Source: Microbispora oryzae (GTDB taxonomy: Bacteria > Actinomycetota > Actinomycetes > Streptosporangiales > Streptosporangiaceae). Taken from it: a stretch of 64,000 nt of DNA. The translations under genes were made by a program, and so were the position numbers. The notes beneath the pieces were generated by a model. That model worked only from the letters and a program-made list of their open reading frames with translations. It was not told the DNA's origin and searched no databases. This document shows positions 54,461 through 63,186 of this stretch, piece by piece. The DNA lies in contig NZ_JAFCNB010000009.1 in NCBI RefSeq assembly GCF_017896165.1, forward strand, positions 186,001 through 250,000. The letters are read 5' to 3'. The number at the start of each line of letters is the position of its first letter. Positions within the stretch are counted from its first letter, which is position 1.

Positions 54461-55297
54461 TTACTTAGAACGTCGACCGGCTCGATAGCGGCGCCACAAC
54501 ACCAATGGCACTGTTCCTAGGGAACCCGCTAGCAGCGGTGAAGAAACGATTCCTGCGGCGACGTCCAATGCTGGCTGGGTGAACGTGTCAGGGATTGGAA
54601 GTATTTTTGCGCGGTCAAAAGGCCAAGCGATTACGAAGGCTCGGCCTATGACTTTGTCCATCGGGATCGAGCCGCCGCCGGGATCGTCTGTGTGAAATCG
54701 CGAGTCGGACGACAGGGACCGATGGTCGCCCATCACCCACAGCTGATTTTCCGGTACGGTGACCTCGAAGGTCTGAGTCGAGGGCTCGTCCCCCGGATAT
54801 AAATAGGCCTTTTCGTCAAGTGGAGTGCCGTTAACGGTGATCCGACCTGTGGAATCGCAACACTTCACCGTGTCGCCTGGAATCCCTATGACCCGCTTGA
54901 TGTAGTCGGTCTCGCTTGGGGCCATGCCGAATTCGGTGCCAACCCAGTGAAATGCCTTGGCGATTGGATTGCTGGGCTCCTGGTACGGAACCTCGATGTC
55001 CCAGGAGTCGACGCCTGAGAAGACGACGATATCGCCGCGCGCGATCTCGCGGACGTGATAGACGAGCCTGTTGACCAGTACTCGATCGTTGATGAGCAGG
55101 GTGTTCTCCATCGATCCGGATGGAATGTAGAAGGCCTGGGCCACGAATGACTTAATCAGCAATGCCAGGCCCAGCGCCACGACGACGAAGATCGGGAACT
55201 CTCGCAGAAACGAGTTCCTCTTGCCTCTGTCGTCCGTTTTGGTCTCCGGGATGTCTTCCGCGACCACATCTACCCCGCTCTCTGTAGGCCAGTGCAT
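54461..55297 (-). CDS. lepB: Signal peptidase I
   Basis: 278 residues. One N-terminal transmembrane helix (FPIFVVVALGLALLIKSFVA), catalytic serine in IPSGSMENTL (about 60), catalytic lysine in DYIKRVIGIPGDTVKCC (about 135), and box E GDHRSLSSDSR. A second membrane segment near the C-terminus is seen in actinobacterial SPases. Codon and base composition are noticeably less GC-rich than the flanks, suggesting acquisition. The start is uncertain: the ATG at 55297 lacks a good ribosome site and an internal GTG is possible. Confidence 0.92.
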   Translation of the reverse strand: MHWPTESGVDVVAEDIPETKTDDRGKRNSFLREFPIFVVVALGLALLIKSFVAQAFYIPSGSMENTLLINDRVLVNRLVYHVREIARGDIVVFSGVDSWDIEVPYQEPSNPIAKAFHWVGTEFGMAPSETDYIKRVIGIPGDTVKCCDSTGRITVNGTPLDEKAYLYPGDEPSTQTFEVTVPENQLWVMGDHRSLSSDSRFHTDDPGGGSIPMDKVIGRAFVIAWPFDRAKILPIPDTFTQPALDVAAGIVSSPLLAGSLGTVPLVLWRRYRAGRRSK

Positions 55298-55448
55298 GAA
55301 AGCACCGCGATGCCGAGCTTCGCTAGTGCTCGCACGAGACTGGACTCGCGGTCTGACTCGGCAGGACGCGTCCTGTGCCGGTCGGTCAGAAGTTGGCCGC
55401 TCCGGTGGCGCCGTGGGCGGTCCAGCCGAGGTCGTCGCGGGCGCGGGC

Positions 55449-55706
55449 GACGGCCGGTTCGCCGCGCTGGCCGCGGCGGGTCACACCGACATCACCCGAG
55501 CTCAGGGGAAGTTGTTGCAGCGTGTCGGCGAAGAGGGCTCCCCGGTCACCGAGCTCGCCGAATCGGCCCAGGTCACCAAGCAGACCGCCGGATATCTGGT
55601 GGACCAGGTGGAGCGTACGGGCTACCTCGAACGCGCTCCCGACCCCACCGACGCCCGGGCGCGCCTGGTCCGCCTCACCAACCGATCCCTACATCGACGC
55701 CGGTGA
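55449..55706 (+). pseudogene. MarR-family regulator remnant
   Basis: The frame GRFAALAAAGHTDITRAQGKLLQRVGEEGSPVTELAESAQVTKQTAGYLVDQVERTGYLERAPDPTDARARLVRLTNR carries the complete winged helix-turn-helix of a MarR repressor. The N-terminal dimerisation part is not continuous in this frame and the C-terminal helix is replaced by SLHRRR and a stop. It ends at a stable hairpin. Read as a broken gene; a very short DNA-binding form cannot be excluded. Confidence 0.6.
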
Positions 55707-55748
55707 TCTCCCCTGATCTGAGGCGGAGCAGTCCGCGGGGGAGATCAC
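55703..55748 (+). terminator. 11-bp hairpin after the MarR remnant
   Basis: GTGATCTCCCC (55703-55713) and GGGGAGATCAC (55738-55748) pair perfectly around a 24-base loop, overlapping the end of the MarR remnant and about 90 bases before the MscS gene. Confidence 0.6.
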
Positions 55749-55837
55749 GGCACGGTCCGCCGCCTCGCCGAGCCGTTGTGGGCGCGCTGGTCCATCCATA
55801 CGGATTTGGGCTTTCATGGGTGGGCAAAGGGCTCATC

Positions 55838-56890
55838 ATGCCGACGAAGGGGGCCGTCGTCCTGTCGACCGTGTGGAACTGGGTGACGCTGGCGATCGCC
55901 GTGGTGGCGGCGATCGTCGCGGTGGAGCTGCTGCGGCGGGTGCTGAAGTCGCGCCTCATCGGAGAGCGGTGGGCGCTCGCCGGTCCCGTGGTGCGCCGCT
56001 GCACGTGGCCGGGGTTCGCCTCGGCGGTGCTGGCGGCGGCGAGCGCGGTCTACAACCCCGATATGTCCGGCCCCCAGGCCAATGCCCTGGTCCAGCGGCT
56101 GTTCACGCTGCTGCTGATCGGATGCGTGACGTGGCTGGTGATCCAGGCCGCGTACGCGGTGACCGACGTGGTGCTCGACCGGCTCACCCAGGTCGAGGGT
56201 GCCCGCAACCGGCGGGCCCGGCGGATACGCACCCAGATCACGCTGGTTCGCCGGGTCTCGGCCGCCGTCGTCGTGCTGGTCGCGCTGGGCGCGATGCTGT
56301 TCACGTTCCCGCAGGTCCGGGCGCTGGGTGCGGGGCTGCTCGCGTCCGCGGGGATCGCCGGCGTGATCGCCGGCATCGCCGCCCAGTCGACTCTGGGCAA
56401 TCTGCTCGCGGGCCTCCAGCTTGCCTTCAGTGACGCCCTCAGGCTTGACGACGTGGTCGTGGTGCGGGACGAGTGGGGCCGCGTGGAGGAGCTGACCCTC
56501 ACGTACGTCGCCCTGCGCCTGTGGGACGAACGGCGGTTGATCCTGCCGGTCTCCTACTTCACCGCCAACCCGTTCGAGAACTGGACGCGGCACGAGAGCC
56601 GCATCCTCGGCAGCGTCTTCCTCCGGGTGGACTGGGCCGTACCGGTCGAGGAGATCAGGGCCGAGCTCTACCGGGCGCTGCGCGACAACCCGCTCTGGGA
56701 CCAGAAGGACTGGACCCTCCAGGTCACCGACGTCACCCCGCAGGGGCTGATCGAGCTGCGCGCGCTGATGAGCGCGGCCGACTCCGCGAGCGCCTGGGAC
56801 CTGCGCTGCGACATCCGCGAACACCTGGTGGGATTCATCCGGGAGAAGTATCCCGAGAGCCTGCCGCGGCTCCGGATCGACCAGGTCTGA
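55838..56890 (+). CDS. MscS-family mechanosensitive channel
   Basis: 350 residues with about four transmembrane segments; the pore-lining TM and beta domain give AGIAGVIAGIAAQSTLGNLLAGLQLAFSDALRLDDVVVV, the hallmark of small-conductance mechanosensitive channels, followed by NPFENWTRHESRIL. It vents solutes on osmotic downshift. ATG at 55838; earlier in-frame codons read through the MarR remnant region and lack a site. Confidence 0.9.
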   Translation: MPTKGAVVLSTVWNWVTLAIAVVAAIVAVELLRRVLKSRLIGERWALAGPVVRRCTWPGFASAVLAAASAVYNPDMSGPQANALVQRLFTLLLIGCVTWLVIQAAYAVTDVVLDRLTQVEGARNRRARRIRTQITLVRRVSAAVVVLVALGAMLFTFPQVRALGAGLLASAGIAGVIAGIAAQSTLGNLLAGLQLAFSDALRLDDVVVVRDEWGRVEELTLTYVALRLWDERRLILPVSYFTANPFENWTRHESRILGSVFLRVDWAVPVEEIRAELYRALRDNPLWDQKDWTLQVTDVTPQGLIELRALMSAADSASAWDLRCDIREHLVGFIREKYPESLPRLRIDQV

Positions 56891-56909
56891 CGCCCGGCGC
56901 GGGGCGGGA

Positions 56910-58472
56910 TCACGGGGAGTTCGACGCCCGCAGGACGCGGGTGCCGCCCGCGATCAGCGCGGTCGCCAGGATCCACCCCGCGGCGATCAGCCCGTTCGCC
57001 AGCCACTGGGTCCAGCCGACCGGCTGCCACGCGCCCCGCTGTTCGAACACGCTGACCGGCACCAGCAGATCGAGGGTGTAGGTGAACGCGTCGAACCGCC
57101 GCGACTCGTCCAGACCGATCTGATGAGGCGGCCAGTGGGAGAAGACCGCGGTGCCCGCGCCCAGCAGCAGGGCCACCCACAGCCCCGCCAGCCAGGGGCG
57201 GTAGCCGTACCCGACGATCAGATCGAGCACCCGGCCCCACAGCCGGCCGGGAAACCGCAGCGTCCGCCTGCGTGCCCGCTGCTTGGCGAGCAGCACCCGG
57301 CGGGCGTCCGCGTCGTGGCCGATCCTCCGGTAGTAGGTGGCGAGTTGCTCGTACGGCTGGGGCCGGTAGCCGTCCGGATCCCGGCGGACCCACGACAGGC
57401 GTTCCCGGACCGGCGCCTGCCCCCGCAGTGACTCGTACGTCAGGCCGTTGAGCTGGACGTGCTCGGGGTAGCCGGCCATGCGGTCGAACAGCACGCCGAG
57501 CCGCGAATAGTTCAGGTTGACCTCGCCCTCGATGGACGCGGGGAGGAGGATCAGCTCGTCGACCTGCATGTGGCTGAGGTGCAGGGCGCGGTCCTGCGCG
57601 GACAGCACGGCCCGGTCGAAGGAGAGCACCCCGCCGATCCTGGCCCCGCGCAACCGGACGGTGCCCCTGGTGGTGAACCCGTGGCTGAACTCGGCGGCCG
57701 TCGCCTCCATGTTGTCCGCCTGCACGGCGTGCGAGCCGGGGGAGACGATGACCGCCCGCTGGGCGTGCAGCCCCGTGTTGAACCGGGCGCCGACGAGGCG
57801 CAGGCAGCCGGTGGCGTGGAGGTCGCGCAGGAACGCCCCGCCGTCCACGATGAGCCCGCCGCCCCACAGCGCCACCGGTCCCCGCGTCCAGGGCTCCCGC
57901 CAGTCGTAGGCGGCGTCCGGGCCGCCGTCCAGGCGCTCGCCCGGCATGGGCCGCGGTGGGCCGGGATCGATCGGGTGCACACGCGCGTGTGTGAGCCGTA
58001 ACTGCCCGGTGATGTGCGCGTTGTCCAGATAGACGCCCGCCCGTACGGTCGACCCGGCGAGATCGAGGAGTCCGTCGATCGTGGCCCGGCGCGCGGCGAA
58101 GCTGCGGATGTCACAGCTCCTCATCCGGACACCCCTGGTCCTGGAGTCGCTCAGGGAGACGTCTCCCCCGAGGTGGCAGCCGAGCAGGTGGATCTTGGAT
58201 CCGATCGTCGCGTCGGTCAGGTTGAGATCGCCCACGACGCGCGCCCCGGCCAGGCGGACGGCCGCGACCCGGCCGGGCCGGTTCCCGCGCACACCCAGGA
58301 GGAGGGCGATGACGACCGAGGCCCGGACCGTACGGCCGCGGCCCCAGGAGCCTCCGGCCGCCGGGTCGTCGCGGGCGCCGTCGCGCAGATCCACCCAGGC
58401 GCCCGACGGGTACGCCTCCCACAGCCGCCGCTCGGCCGGGGTCATCCAGCGCACCGGGCGTGATCTTCCCAC
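56910..58472 (-). CDS. Beta-helix repeat membrane protein
   Basis: 520 residues. The N-terminal 350 consist of pentapeptide-like repeats (ALxLxGARVVGDLNLTDATI; GTVRLRGARIGGVLSF; SIEGEVNLNYSRL) expected to form a right-handed beta-helix. Two membrane segments near the C-terminus (LAGLWVALLLGAGTAVFSH and LANGLIAAGWILATALIAGG) anchor it. Homologs in actinomycetes are called membrane-associated oxidoreductases, but no redox motif is visible. ATG at 58472. Confidence 0.75.
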   Translation of the reverse strand: MGRSRPVRWMTPAERRLWEAYPSGAWVDLRDGARDDPAAGGSWGRGRTVRASVVIALLLGVRGNRPGRVAAVRLAGARVVGDLNLTDATIGSKIHLLGCHLGGDVSLSDSRTRGVRMRSCDIRSFAARRATIDGLLDLAGSTVRAGVYLDNAHITGQLRLTHARVHPIDPGPPRPMPGERLDGGPDAAYDWREPWTRGPVALWGGGLIVDGGAFLRDLHATGCLRLVGARFNTGLHAQRAVIVSPGSHAVQADNMEATAAEFSHGFTTRGTVRLRGARIGGVLSFDRAVLSAQDRALHLSHMQVDELILLPASIEGEVNLNYSRLGVLFDRMAGYPEHVQLNGLTYESLRGQAPVRERLSWVRRDPDGYRPQPYEQLATYYRRIGHDADARRVLLAKQRARRRTLRFPGRLWGRVLDLIVGYGYRPWLAGLWVALLLGAGTAVFSHWPPHQIGLDESRRFDAFTYTLDLLVPVSVFEQRGAWQPVGWTQWLANGLIAAGWILATALIAGGTRVLRASNSP

Positions 58473-58520
58473 GGAGCGGACCCTACCTCTCCGCGTGGCA
58501 CGCGAGGCTTCCGGTGTCCC

Positions 58521-58640
58521 GATCAGCAGTCGCAGGAACAGCGGTCACATGATCAGCAGTCGCAGGAACAGCAATCACAGGAACAGCCGTCACACGAGCA
58601 GCCGTCACAGGAGCAGCAGTCGCCACAGCCCCCGCCGTGC
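58521..58640 (-). repeat. Cys-tail repeat continuing beyond the stop
   Basis: GATCAGCAGTCGCAGGAACA occurs at 58521 and 58551 (30-base period), with shorter degenerate 15-base units up to about 58640. Reading the minus strand past the TGA (58553-58555) gives SCDRCSCDC and a second TGA in the same frame. A TGT to TGA change at the unit boundary would explain the present stop. Confidence 0.8.
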
Positions 58641-59713
58641 CCGTGGCCGTGGGAGCAGCGGCAGCAGTCACAGCAGTCGGCGCAGTCACAGGAGCAGTCG
58701 CAGTCGTTCAGGCAGCACCGCTCGTGCCACGGGCGGTGCCGCTGCGCGCTCCAGGGCGGCCGGTAGAGCCCGCAGGTCAGGAAGGTGGCGCCGCCCGCGA
58801 CCACCTTGCGGGTCACGCCGGGGCCCGGCACCTCGTCGGGGAAGTCCCCGGGTGGCGGGCCGGGGGTGAAGGGCACGCGGTCCACGGCCCGCCGCGTCTC
58901 GTCCCGCAGCAGCGCCTCCACCAGGTGCGGGTCCTCCAGGTCCAGGTCCCGTACGGCGAGTGCCAGGCCGTGCACCGACCGCTCGCAGAGCAGGCGGGCC
59001 TCCTCGACCGGCGTCCCGGTGGCGTCGAGCGGGTTGAACGCGCCCCGCGCCCGGTCGGCGGCGAGGTCCTCGACGGCGTCGAGCAGGTGCGCGATCCGCC
59101 CGAAGTGGCGTCCGGCCTCCCGGAGGCTCTCGGCGTTGCCCGGTCTGCCCGCGAGGACGGCGGTGTGGGCGAAGGCCGCGGCGACCGCCTCCTCCGTCGG
59201 CTCGGTGAGCTGGAGCAGGGCGCGGCCCGGCGCCGCCTCCAGGGCGGCCTGCCGGTCCGCGGCTTCGGTCAGGACGGCGCCGTCGAAGCCGATCGCGCGG
59301 GCGCCGTCGCGCGCCGCGGCGGCCCACGACGCCGCGAGACCGCGCAGCGGCGCGCCGGAGAGGGGCCGGGCCGCGAGGCCGTCGCGGTCGGCCGCGTGAT
59401 CACGGATCTTCCCGGCGGCCAGCGACAGGGACACCACGGCGGCCAGACGGGCGCCCGCCGCCCCGGACGGCACCACCCGGGCGGACCTGAAGCCGCGCAG
59501 TGCGCAGGGCCCGGCCTTCCGGCGGCCGGCGCCGCCCGGGATCTGCGCCTCGGTCAGGACCGAGAGGATCAGCCCGTCGTAGTTGGTCGCGGCTCTGGCC
59601 GCCTGCCCGTGCCGGTCCCGCAGGGTCAGGCAGAGCCCGCACAGGTGCGCGCGCCAGGCGTCGTGAAGGGAGGGACACGAGTGACGGGCGCACGGCTGGA
59701 GGATCCCGAACAT
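58553..59713 (-). CDS. DUF5685 protein with cysteine-rich tail
   Basis: 386 residues. The N-terminal CARHSCPSLHDAWRAHLCGLCLTLRDRHGQAAR and the helical body match the DUF5685 family of unknown function. The last 56 residues hold 23 cysteines plus HGHGHG, in CSCDGCSCDG-type units, more like a metallothionein than the rest of the family. Start ATG follows AAGGAGCCTG. The coding repeat continues past the stop (see repeat entry), and a 21-base palindrome lies at the promoter. Likely metal or redox related, but function is unknown. Confidence 0.8.
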   Translation of the reverse strand: MFGILQPCARHSCPSLHDAWRAHLCGLCLTLRDRHGQAARAATNYDGLILSVLTEAQIPGGAGRRKAGPCALRGFRSARVVPSGAAGARLAAVVSLSLAAGKIRDHAADRDGLAARPLSGAPLRGLAASWAAAARDGARAIGFDGAVLTEAADRQAALEAAPGRALLQLTEPTEEAVAAAFAHTAVLAGRPGNAESLREAGRHFGRIAHLLDAVEDLAADRARGAFNPLDATGTPVEEARLLCERSVHGLALAVRDLDLEDPHLVEALLRDETRRAVDRVPFTPGPPPGDFPDEVPGPGVTRKVVAGGATFLTCGLYRPPWSAQRHRPWHERCCLNDCDCSCDCADCCDCCRCSHGHGHGGGCGDCCSCDGCSCDGCSCDCCSCDC

Positions 59714-59742
59714 CAGGCTCCTTGGGGGGTCGCGCTGTCGGG

Positions 59743-59763
59743 ATCACCCCGTTTCGGGGTGAT
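59743..59763. promoter_or_regulatory. 21-base palindrome before the DUF5685 gene
   Basis: ATCACCCCG (59743-59751), TTT, CGGGGTGAT (59755-59763): nine-base perfect arms, 30 bases upstream of the DUF5685 start. The C-tract/G-tract arms resemble operators of metal-sensing repressors of the CsoR kind, but it may also form an RNA hairpin. No regulator gene is adjacent. Confidence 0.5.
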
Positions 59764-60071
59764 TATGTCACCGAAGTGGAGGGAGGGGCGCAGGGCGGAG
59801 TGGCGGAAACTTTCCTCGGGACACGTCCGCCCCCCTCATTTGGGACAGCGGCTAATAAAGACCTGCACCCTGCCGCAAAGGTGGCGGTCCGGTATTGGTG
59901 ACTGCTCTTTCCCTGGCCCGCGCGGCGGTAGATCGAGACTTACCGGAGGGCCGTGTGGCACGGCCGCCGGGCGGTGCGAACGTTCCCCGCAGGGCGTTCC
60001 CCTCGATTCTCTTGAGATGCAATATAGGCATAAACGGGACTCGCAGTGGTAATGACCCTGTGAGGTGTGTG
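59764..60071. other. Intergenic region before the Rv1733c-like gene
   Basis: About 308 bases. CTAATAAAGACC at about 59850 and ATGCAATATAGGCATAAACGG at 60016-60036 are AT-rich and may hold promoters for the right-hand gene. The final GAGGTGTGTG (60062-60071) is the ribosome site. No gene is evident. Confidence 0.45.
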
Positions 60072-60662
60072 ATGTCGCAGAATCCATTCGCCAGGCTCGT
60101 CCGATGGCTCGGGCTCGACAGGAATCCGCTTCGGCGCCGGTGCGACCGGGTCGAGGCGGTCGTCAGGCTGGCCGCGGTCATCGGCGTGGCCGTCGCGCTC
60201 GTGGTCGGCGTGTTCGCCGGCATGCGCGAGTACGGCCGCGGAGTGCGGACCGAGGCGCAGCAGGCCCACACCCGCCATCAGGTGAACGCGACCCTGATCG
60301 AGAACGTCACGACCCCCCGGCTGTCGACGGCCGGCGCCGCGGTGGGGCACGCGCAGGCGCGCTGGAAGGCCCCGGACGGCATGGAGAGGGTCGGGACCGT
60401 CGACGCCTCGCCGAACAAGCGCATGGGCGACGTCGTCAAGGTATGGACGGACGACCACGGGATCATCACGCCTCGCCCGCAGGATCGGGAGACCACGGTG
60501 GTCTCCGCGCTGACGGTCGGGACCGGCATCCCGCTGGGTGTCGCGGCCTTCCTGTCCCTGGTGGTCGTGGCCACCCGATCGGTCAACCAGTGCCGGGCGC
60601 GCCGCGTGTGGGAGGCGCAGTGGACCGTTGTCGAGCCCATGTGGCGGATCAACGGCCGCTGA
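60072..60662 (+). CDS. Rv1733c-like membrane protein
   Basis: 196 residues with two transmembrane helices (VRLAAVIGVAVALVVGVFAGM and ALTVGTGIPLGVAAFLSLVVVATRS) flanking an extracytoplasmic domain. The N-terminus NPFARLVRWLGLDRNPLRRRCDRVEAV is typical of actinobacterial Rv1733c homologs of unknown function. The ATG at 60072 follows GAGGTG; an earlier in-frame start is less likely. Confidence 0.85.
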   Translation: MSQNPFARLVRWLGLDRNPLRRRCDRVEAVVRLAAVIGVAVALVVGVFAGMREYGRGVRTEAQQAHTRHQVNATLIENVTTPRLSTAGAAVGHAQARWKAPDGMERVGTVDASPNKRMGDVVKVWTDDHGIITPRPQDRETTVVSALTVGTGIPLGVAAFLSLVVVATRSVNQCRARRVWEAQWTVVEPMWRINGR

Positions 60663-60684
60663 TCCCGGGCGGGGCCGGGCGGGG

Positions 60685-61911
60685 TCAGCGCTCGACGATC
60701 TCGTTCTTCCCGATGACCACGACGCCGCTGTCGGTCACCGTGAACCGCTGGCGGTCGTAGTCCAGGTCGAATCCGATGCGGGCGCCGTCGGGGATCACCA
60801 CGTTCTTGTCGATGATCGCGCGGCGGACGATCGCGCCCCGCCCGACCTTCACACACCCCATCAGCACGGAGTCCTCGACGTGGGAGTGCGAATGCAGCAC
60901 CACGCCGGGAGACAGGATCGAGCGCAGGGCCGTGCCACCCGAGACGATCACGCCGGGGGAGACGAGCGATTCGAGGGCGTGCCCGATCCGGTCGCCGTCG
61001 TTGTGCACGAACTTGGCCGGCGGCAGCGGGTCCTGCCCGGTGTAGATCGGCCATCGGTCGTTGTAGAGGTTGAAGACCGGGTGGACCGAGATGAGGTCCA
61101 TGTGGGCGTCGTAGAACGCGTCGAGGGTCCCCACGTCGCGCCAGTAGCCGCGGTCGCGCTCGGTCGACCCCGGCACGACGTTGTGGGCGAAGTCGTAGAC
61201 CTCGGCGCCGCCGCTCTTCACGAACATCGGGATGATGTTGCCGCCGAGGTCGTGCTTGCTGCCGGGGTCGAGAGCGTCCTCGCGTAGCGCCTCGATCAGG
61301 GACTGGGTCCTGAAGACGTAGTTGCCCATCGAGGCGTACACCTGGTCGGGGGCGTCGGCCAGCCCGACGGCGTCCTTCGGCTTCTCCCGGAACGCCACGA
61401 TCCGGCGGCCGGCCGGGTCGGTCTCGATGACGCCGAACTGGTCGGCGAGCTGCAGCGGCTGCCTGATCGCGGCGACCGTCACGTCCGCGCCGGAGTCGAT
61501 GTGCTGCTCGACCATCTGCCGGGGGTCCATGCGGTAGATGTGGTCGGCACCGAAGACGATCACGTGGTCCGGCAGCTCGTCGTAGATCAGGTTCAGGTTC
61601 TGGAACAGTGCGTCGGCCGAACCGGCGAACCACCGGGGGCCGAGCCGCTGCTGGGCGGGCACCGGTGTGACGTAGTTGCCCAGCATGGACGACAGCCGCC
61701 ACGTGCGGGAGATGTGCCGGTCCAGGCTGTGGTTCTTGTACTGCGTCAGAACCACTATCTGCAGGTAATTGGCGTTGGCGAGGTTCGAGAGGACGAAGTC
61801 GATGAGCCGGTAGATGCCCCCGAAGGGGACGGCGGGCTTGGCCCGGTCCGCGGTCAGCGGCATCAGCCGCTTCCCCTCGCCACCCGCGAGCACGATAGCC
61901 AGGACCTTCAT
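60685..61911 (-). CDS. glgC: Glucose-1-phosphate adenylyltransferase
   Basis: 408 residues. Nucleotidyltransferase domain with [39 protein letters not shown], and a C-terminal left-handed beta-helix ([22 protein letters not shown]). It makes ADP-glucose for glycogen or maltose-1-phosphate. The ATG at 61911 starts [11 protein letters not shown]; an upstream in-frame copy KVLA results from a 15-base duplication and adds 11 residues if used. Divergent from glgA. Confidence 0.95.
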   Translation of the reverse strand: MKVLAIVLAGGEGKRLMPLTADRAKPAVPFGGIYRLIDFVLSNLANANYLQIVVLTQYKNHSLDRHISRTWRLSSMLGNYVTPVPAQQRLGPRWFAGSADALFQNLNLIYDELPDHVIVFGADHIYRMDPRQMVEQHIDSGADVTVAAIRQPLQLADQFGVIETDPAGRRIVAFREKPKDAVGLADAPDQVYASMGNYVFRTQSLIEALREDALDPGSKHDLGGNIIPMFVKSGGAEVYDFAHNVVPGSTERDRGYWRDVGTLDAFYDAHMDLISVHPVFNLYNDRWPIYTGQDPLPPAKFVHNDGDRIGHALESLVSPGVIVSGGTALRSILSPGVVLHSHSHVEDSVLMGCVKVGRGAIVRRAIIDKNVVIPDGARIGFDLDYDRQRFTVTDSGVVVIGKNEIVER

Positions 61912-61925
61912 AGCCAGGACCTTAA
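61896..61925 (-). repeat. 15-base duplication around the glgC start
   Basis: ATAGCCAGGACCTTC (61896-61910) and ATAGCCAGGACCTTA (61911-61925) are adjacent. On the minus strand they give [10 protein letters not shown], doubling the N-terminal codons and so creating two possible start neighbourhoods. Confidence 0.75.
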
Positions 61926-62004
61926 CCTGCCGAACCCCGAACAAACACCTGAAGCACGGCTAACCCGCACGTTGTATCCGATCCGATGACTCTAAGCTCC
62001 TCAT

Positions 62005-63186
62005 ATGCGCGTCGATCTGCTGAGCCGGGAGTATCCGCCCGAGGTGTACGGCGGAGCCGGAGTCCACGTCGAGTATCTGGCGCGGGAGCTGCGCCACCTG
62101 ACCGATGTGCGGGTGCGGTGCTTCGGCGCACCCCGCCGGGAGGAGGGCGTGCGCGCCTACTCCGTGCCGGGCGGCCTGGCGGAGGCCAACGCGGCCCTGC
62201 AGGTGCTCGGCGTCGACCTGGAGATGGCCGCCGGGTGCGCGGGTGCCGACGTGGTGCACAGCCACACCTGGTACGCCAACTTCGCCGGGCATGTGGCGAA
62301 GATGCTCTACGGCGTCCCCCACGTCATGACGACACACAGTCTGGAGCCCCTGCGGCCGTGGAAGGCCGAGCAGCTCGGCGGCGGCTACGTCCTGTCGTCG
62401 TGGGCGGAGCGCACGGCCCTCCAGTCGGCCGACGCGATCGTCGCCGTTTCCGAGGGGATGCGGCGCGACGTGCTCACGGCCTACCCGGAGATCGCCCCGG
62501 AACGGGTCCAGGTGATCCACAACGGCATCGACACCGAGGAGTACGCCCCCTCCCGCGGCACCGAGGTTCTGTCCCGGCACGGCATCGACCCGGCCCGGCC
62601 GTACGTGGTCTTCGTGGGGCGGATCACCCGGCAGAAGGGCCTGGTCCACCTGCTGCACGCGGCCCGGTCGTTCGATCCCGACGCCCAGCTCGTGCTGTGC
62701 GCCGGCGCCCCCGACACCCCCGAGATCGCCGCGGAGGTGACCGCGCTGGTCGAGGAGTTGTCGGCCAAGCGGGAGGGCGTGATCTGGATCTCCGAGATGC
62801 TGCCGCGGCCCGAGGTCGTCCAGATCCTCACCCACGCCACGGTCTTCGTCTGTCCCTCGGTCTACGAGCCCATGGGCATCGTGAACCTGGAGGCGATGGC
62901 CTGCGAGACCGCCGTCGTCGCCACGGCGACCGGCGGCATCCCCGAGGTGGTGGCGGACGGGTCGACCGGGCTGCTCGTGCCGATCGACCAGGCCCGTGAC
63001 GGCGAGCCGCGCGACCCCGGGCGCTTCGCCGCCGACCTCGCGGAGCGGGTCAACGCCCTGCTCGGCGACCGGGCGAGGGCCGAGGAGATGGGACGCGCCG
63101 GACGCCGGCGGGCGATCGACCACTTCTCCTGGCGGCGGATCGCCGAGCGCACTCACGAGCTCTACGCGACGCTGACGGGCTCCTGA
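62005..63186 (+). CDS. glgA: ADP-glucose glycosyltransferase (glycogen synthase, GT4 type)
   Basis: 393 residues of the corynebacterial-type glycogen synthase. REYPPEVYGGAGVHVEYLARELR binds the nucleotide end, VHSHTWYANFAGH and VVFVGRITRQKG are typical, and the retaining signature PSVYEPMGIVNLEAMAC has E-x7-E. In mycobacteria the orthologue (GlgM) makes maltose-1-phosphate from ADP-glucose. Divergently paired with glgC with about 93 bases between, so both are likely co-regulated. It overlaps the following minus-strand gene by 25 bases. Confidence 0.93.
   Translation: MRVDLLSREYPPEVYGGAGVHVEYLARELRHLTDVRVRCFGAPRREEGVRAYSVPGGLAEANAALQVLGVDLEMAAGCAGADVVHSHTWYANFAGHVAKMLYGVPHVMTTHSLEPLRPWKAEQLGGGYVLSSWAERTALQSADAIVAVSEGMRRDVLTAYPEIAPERVQVIHNGIDTEEYAPSRGTEVLSRHGIDPARPYVVFVGRITRQKGLVHLLHAARSFDPDAQLVLCAGAPDTPEIAAEVTALVEELSAKREGVIWISEMLPRPEVVQILTHATVFVCPSVYEPMGIVNLEAMACETAVVATATGGIPEVVADGSTGLLVPIDQARDGEPRDPGRFAADLAERVNALLGDRARAEEMGRAGRRRAIDHFSWRRIAERTHELYATLTGS

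Noticed and set aside
58553..58555. TGA as selenocysteine codon in the DUF5685 cysteine tail
   Set aside because: It lies at a Cys position of the repeat, but no SECIS-like stem is evident and there is no selenium machinery in the window; a stop from a TGT to TGA change is simpler.
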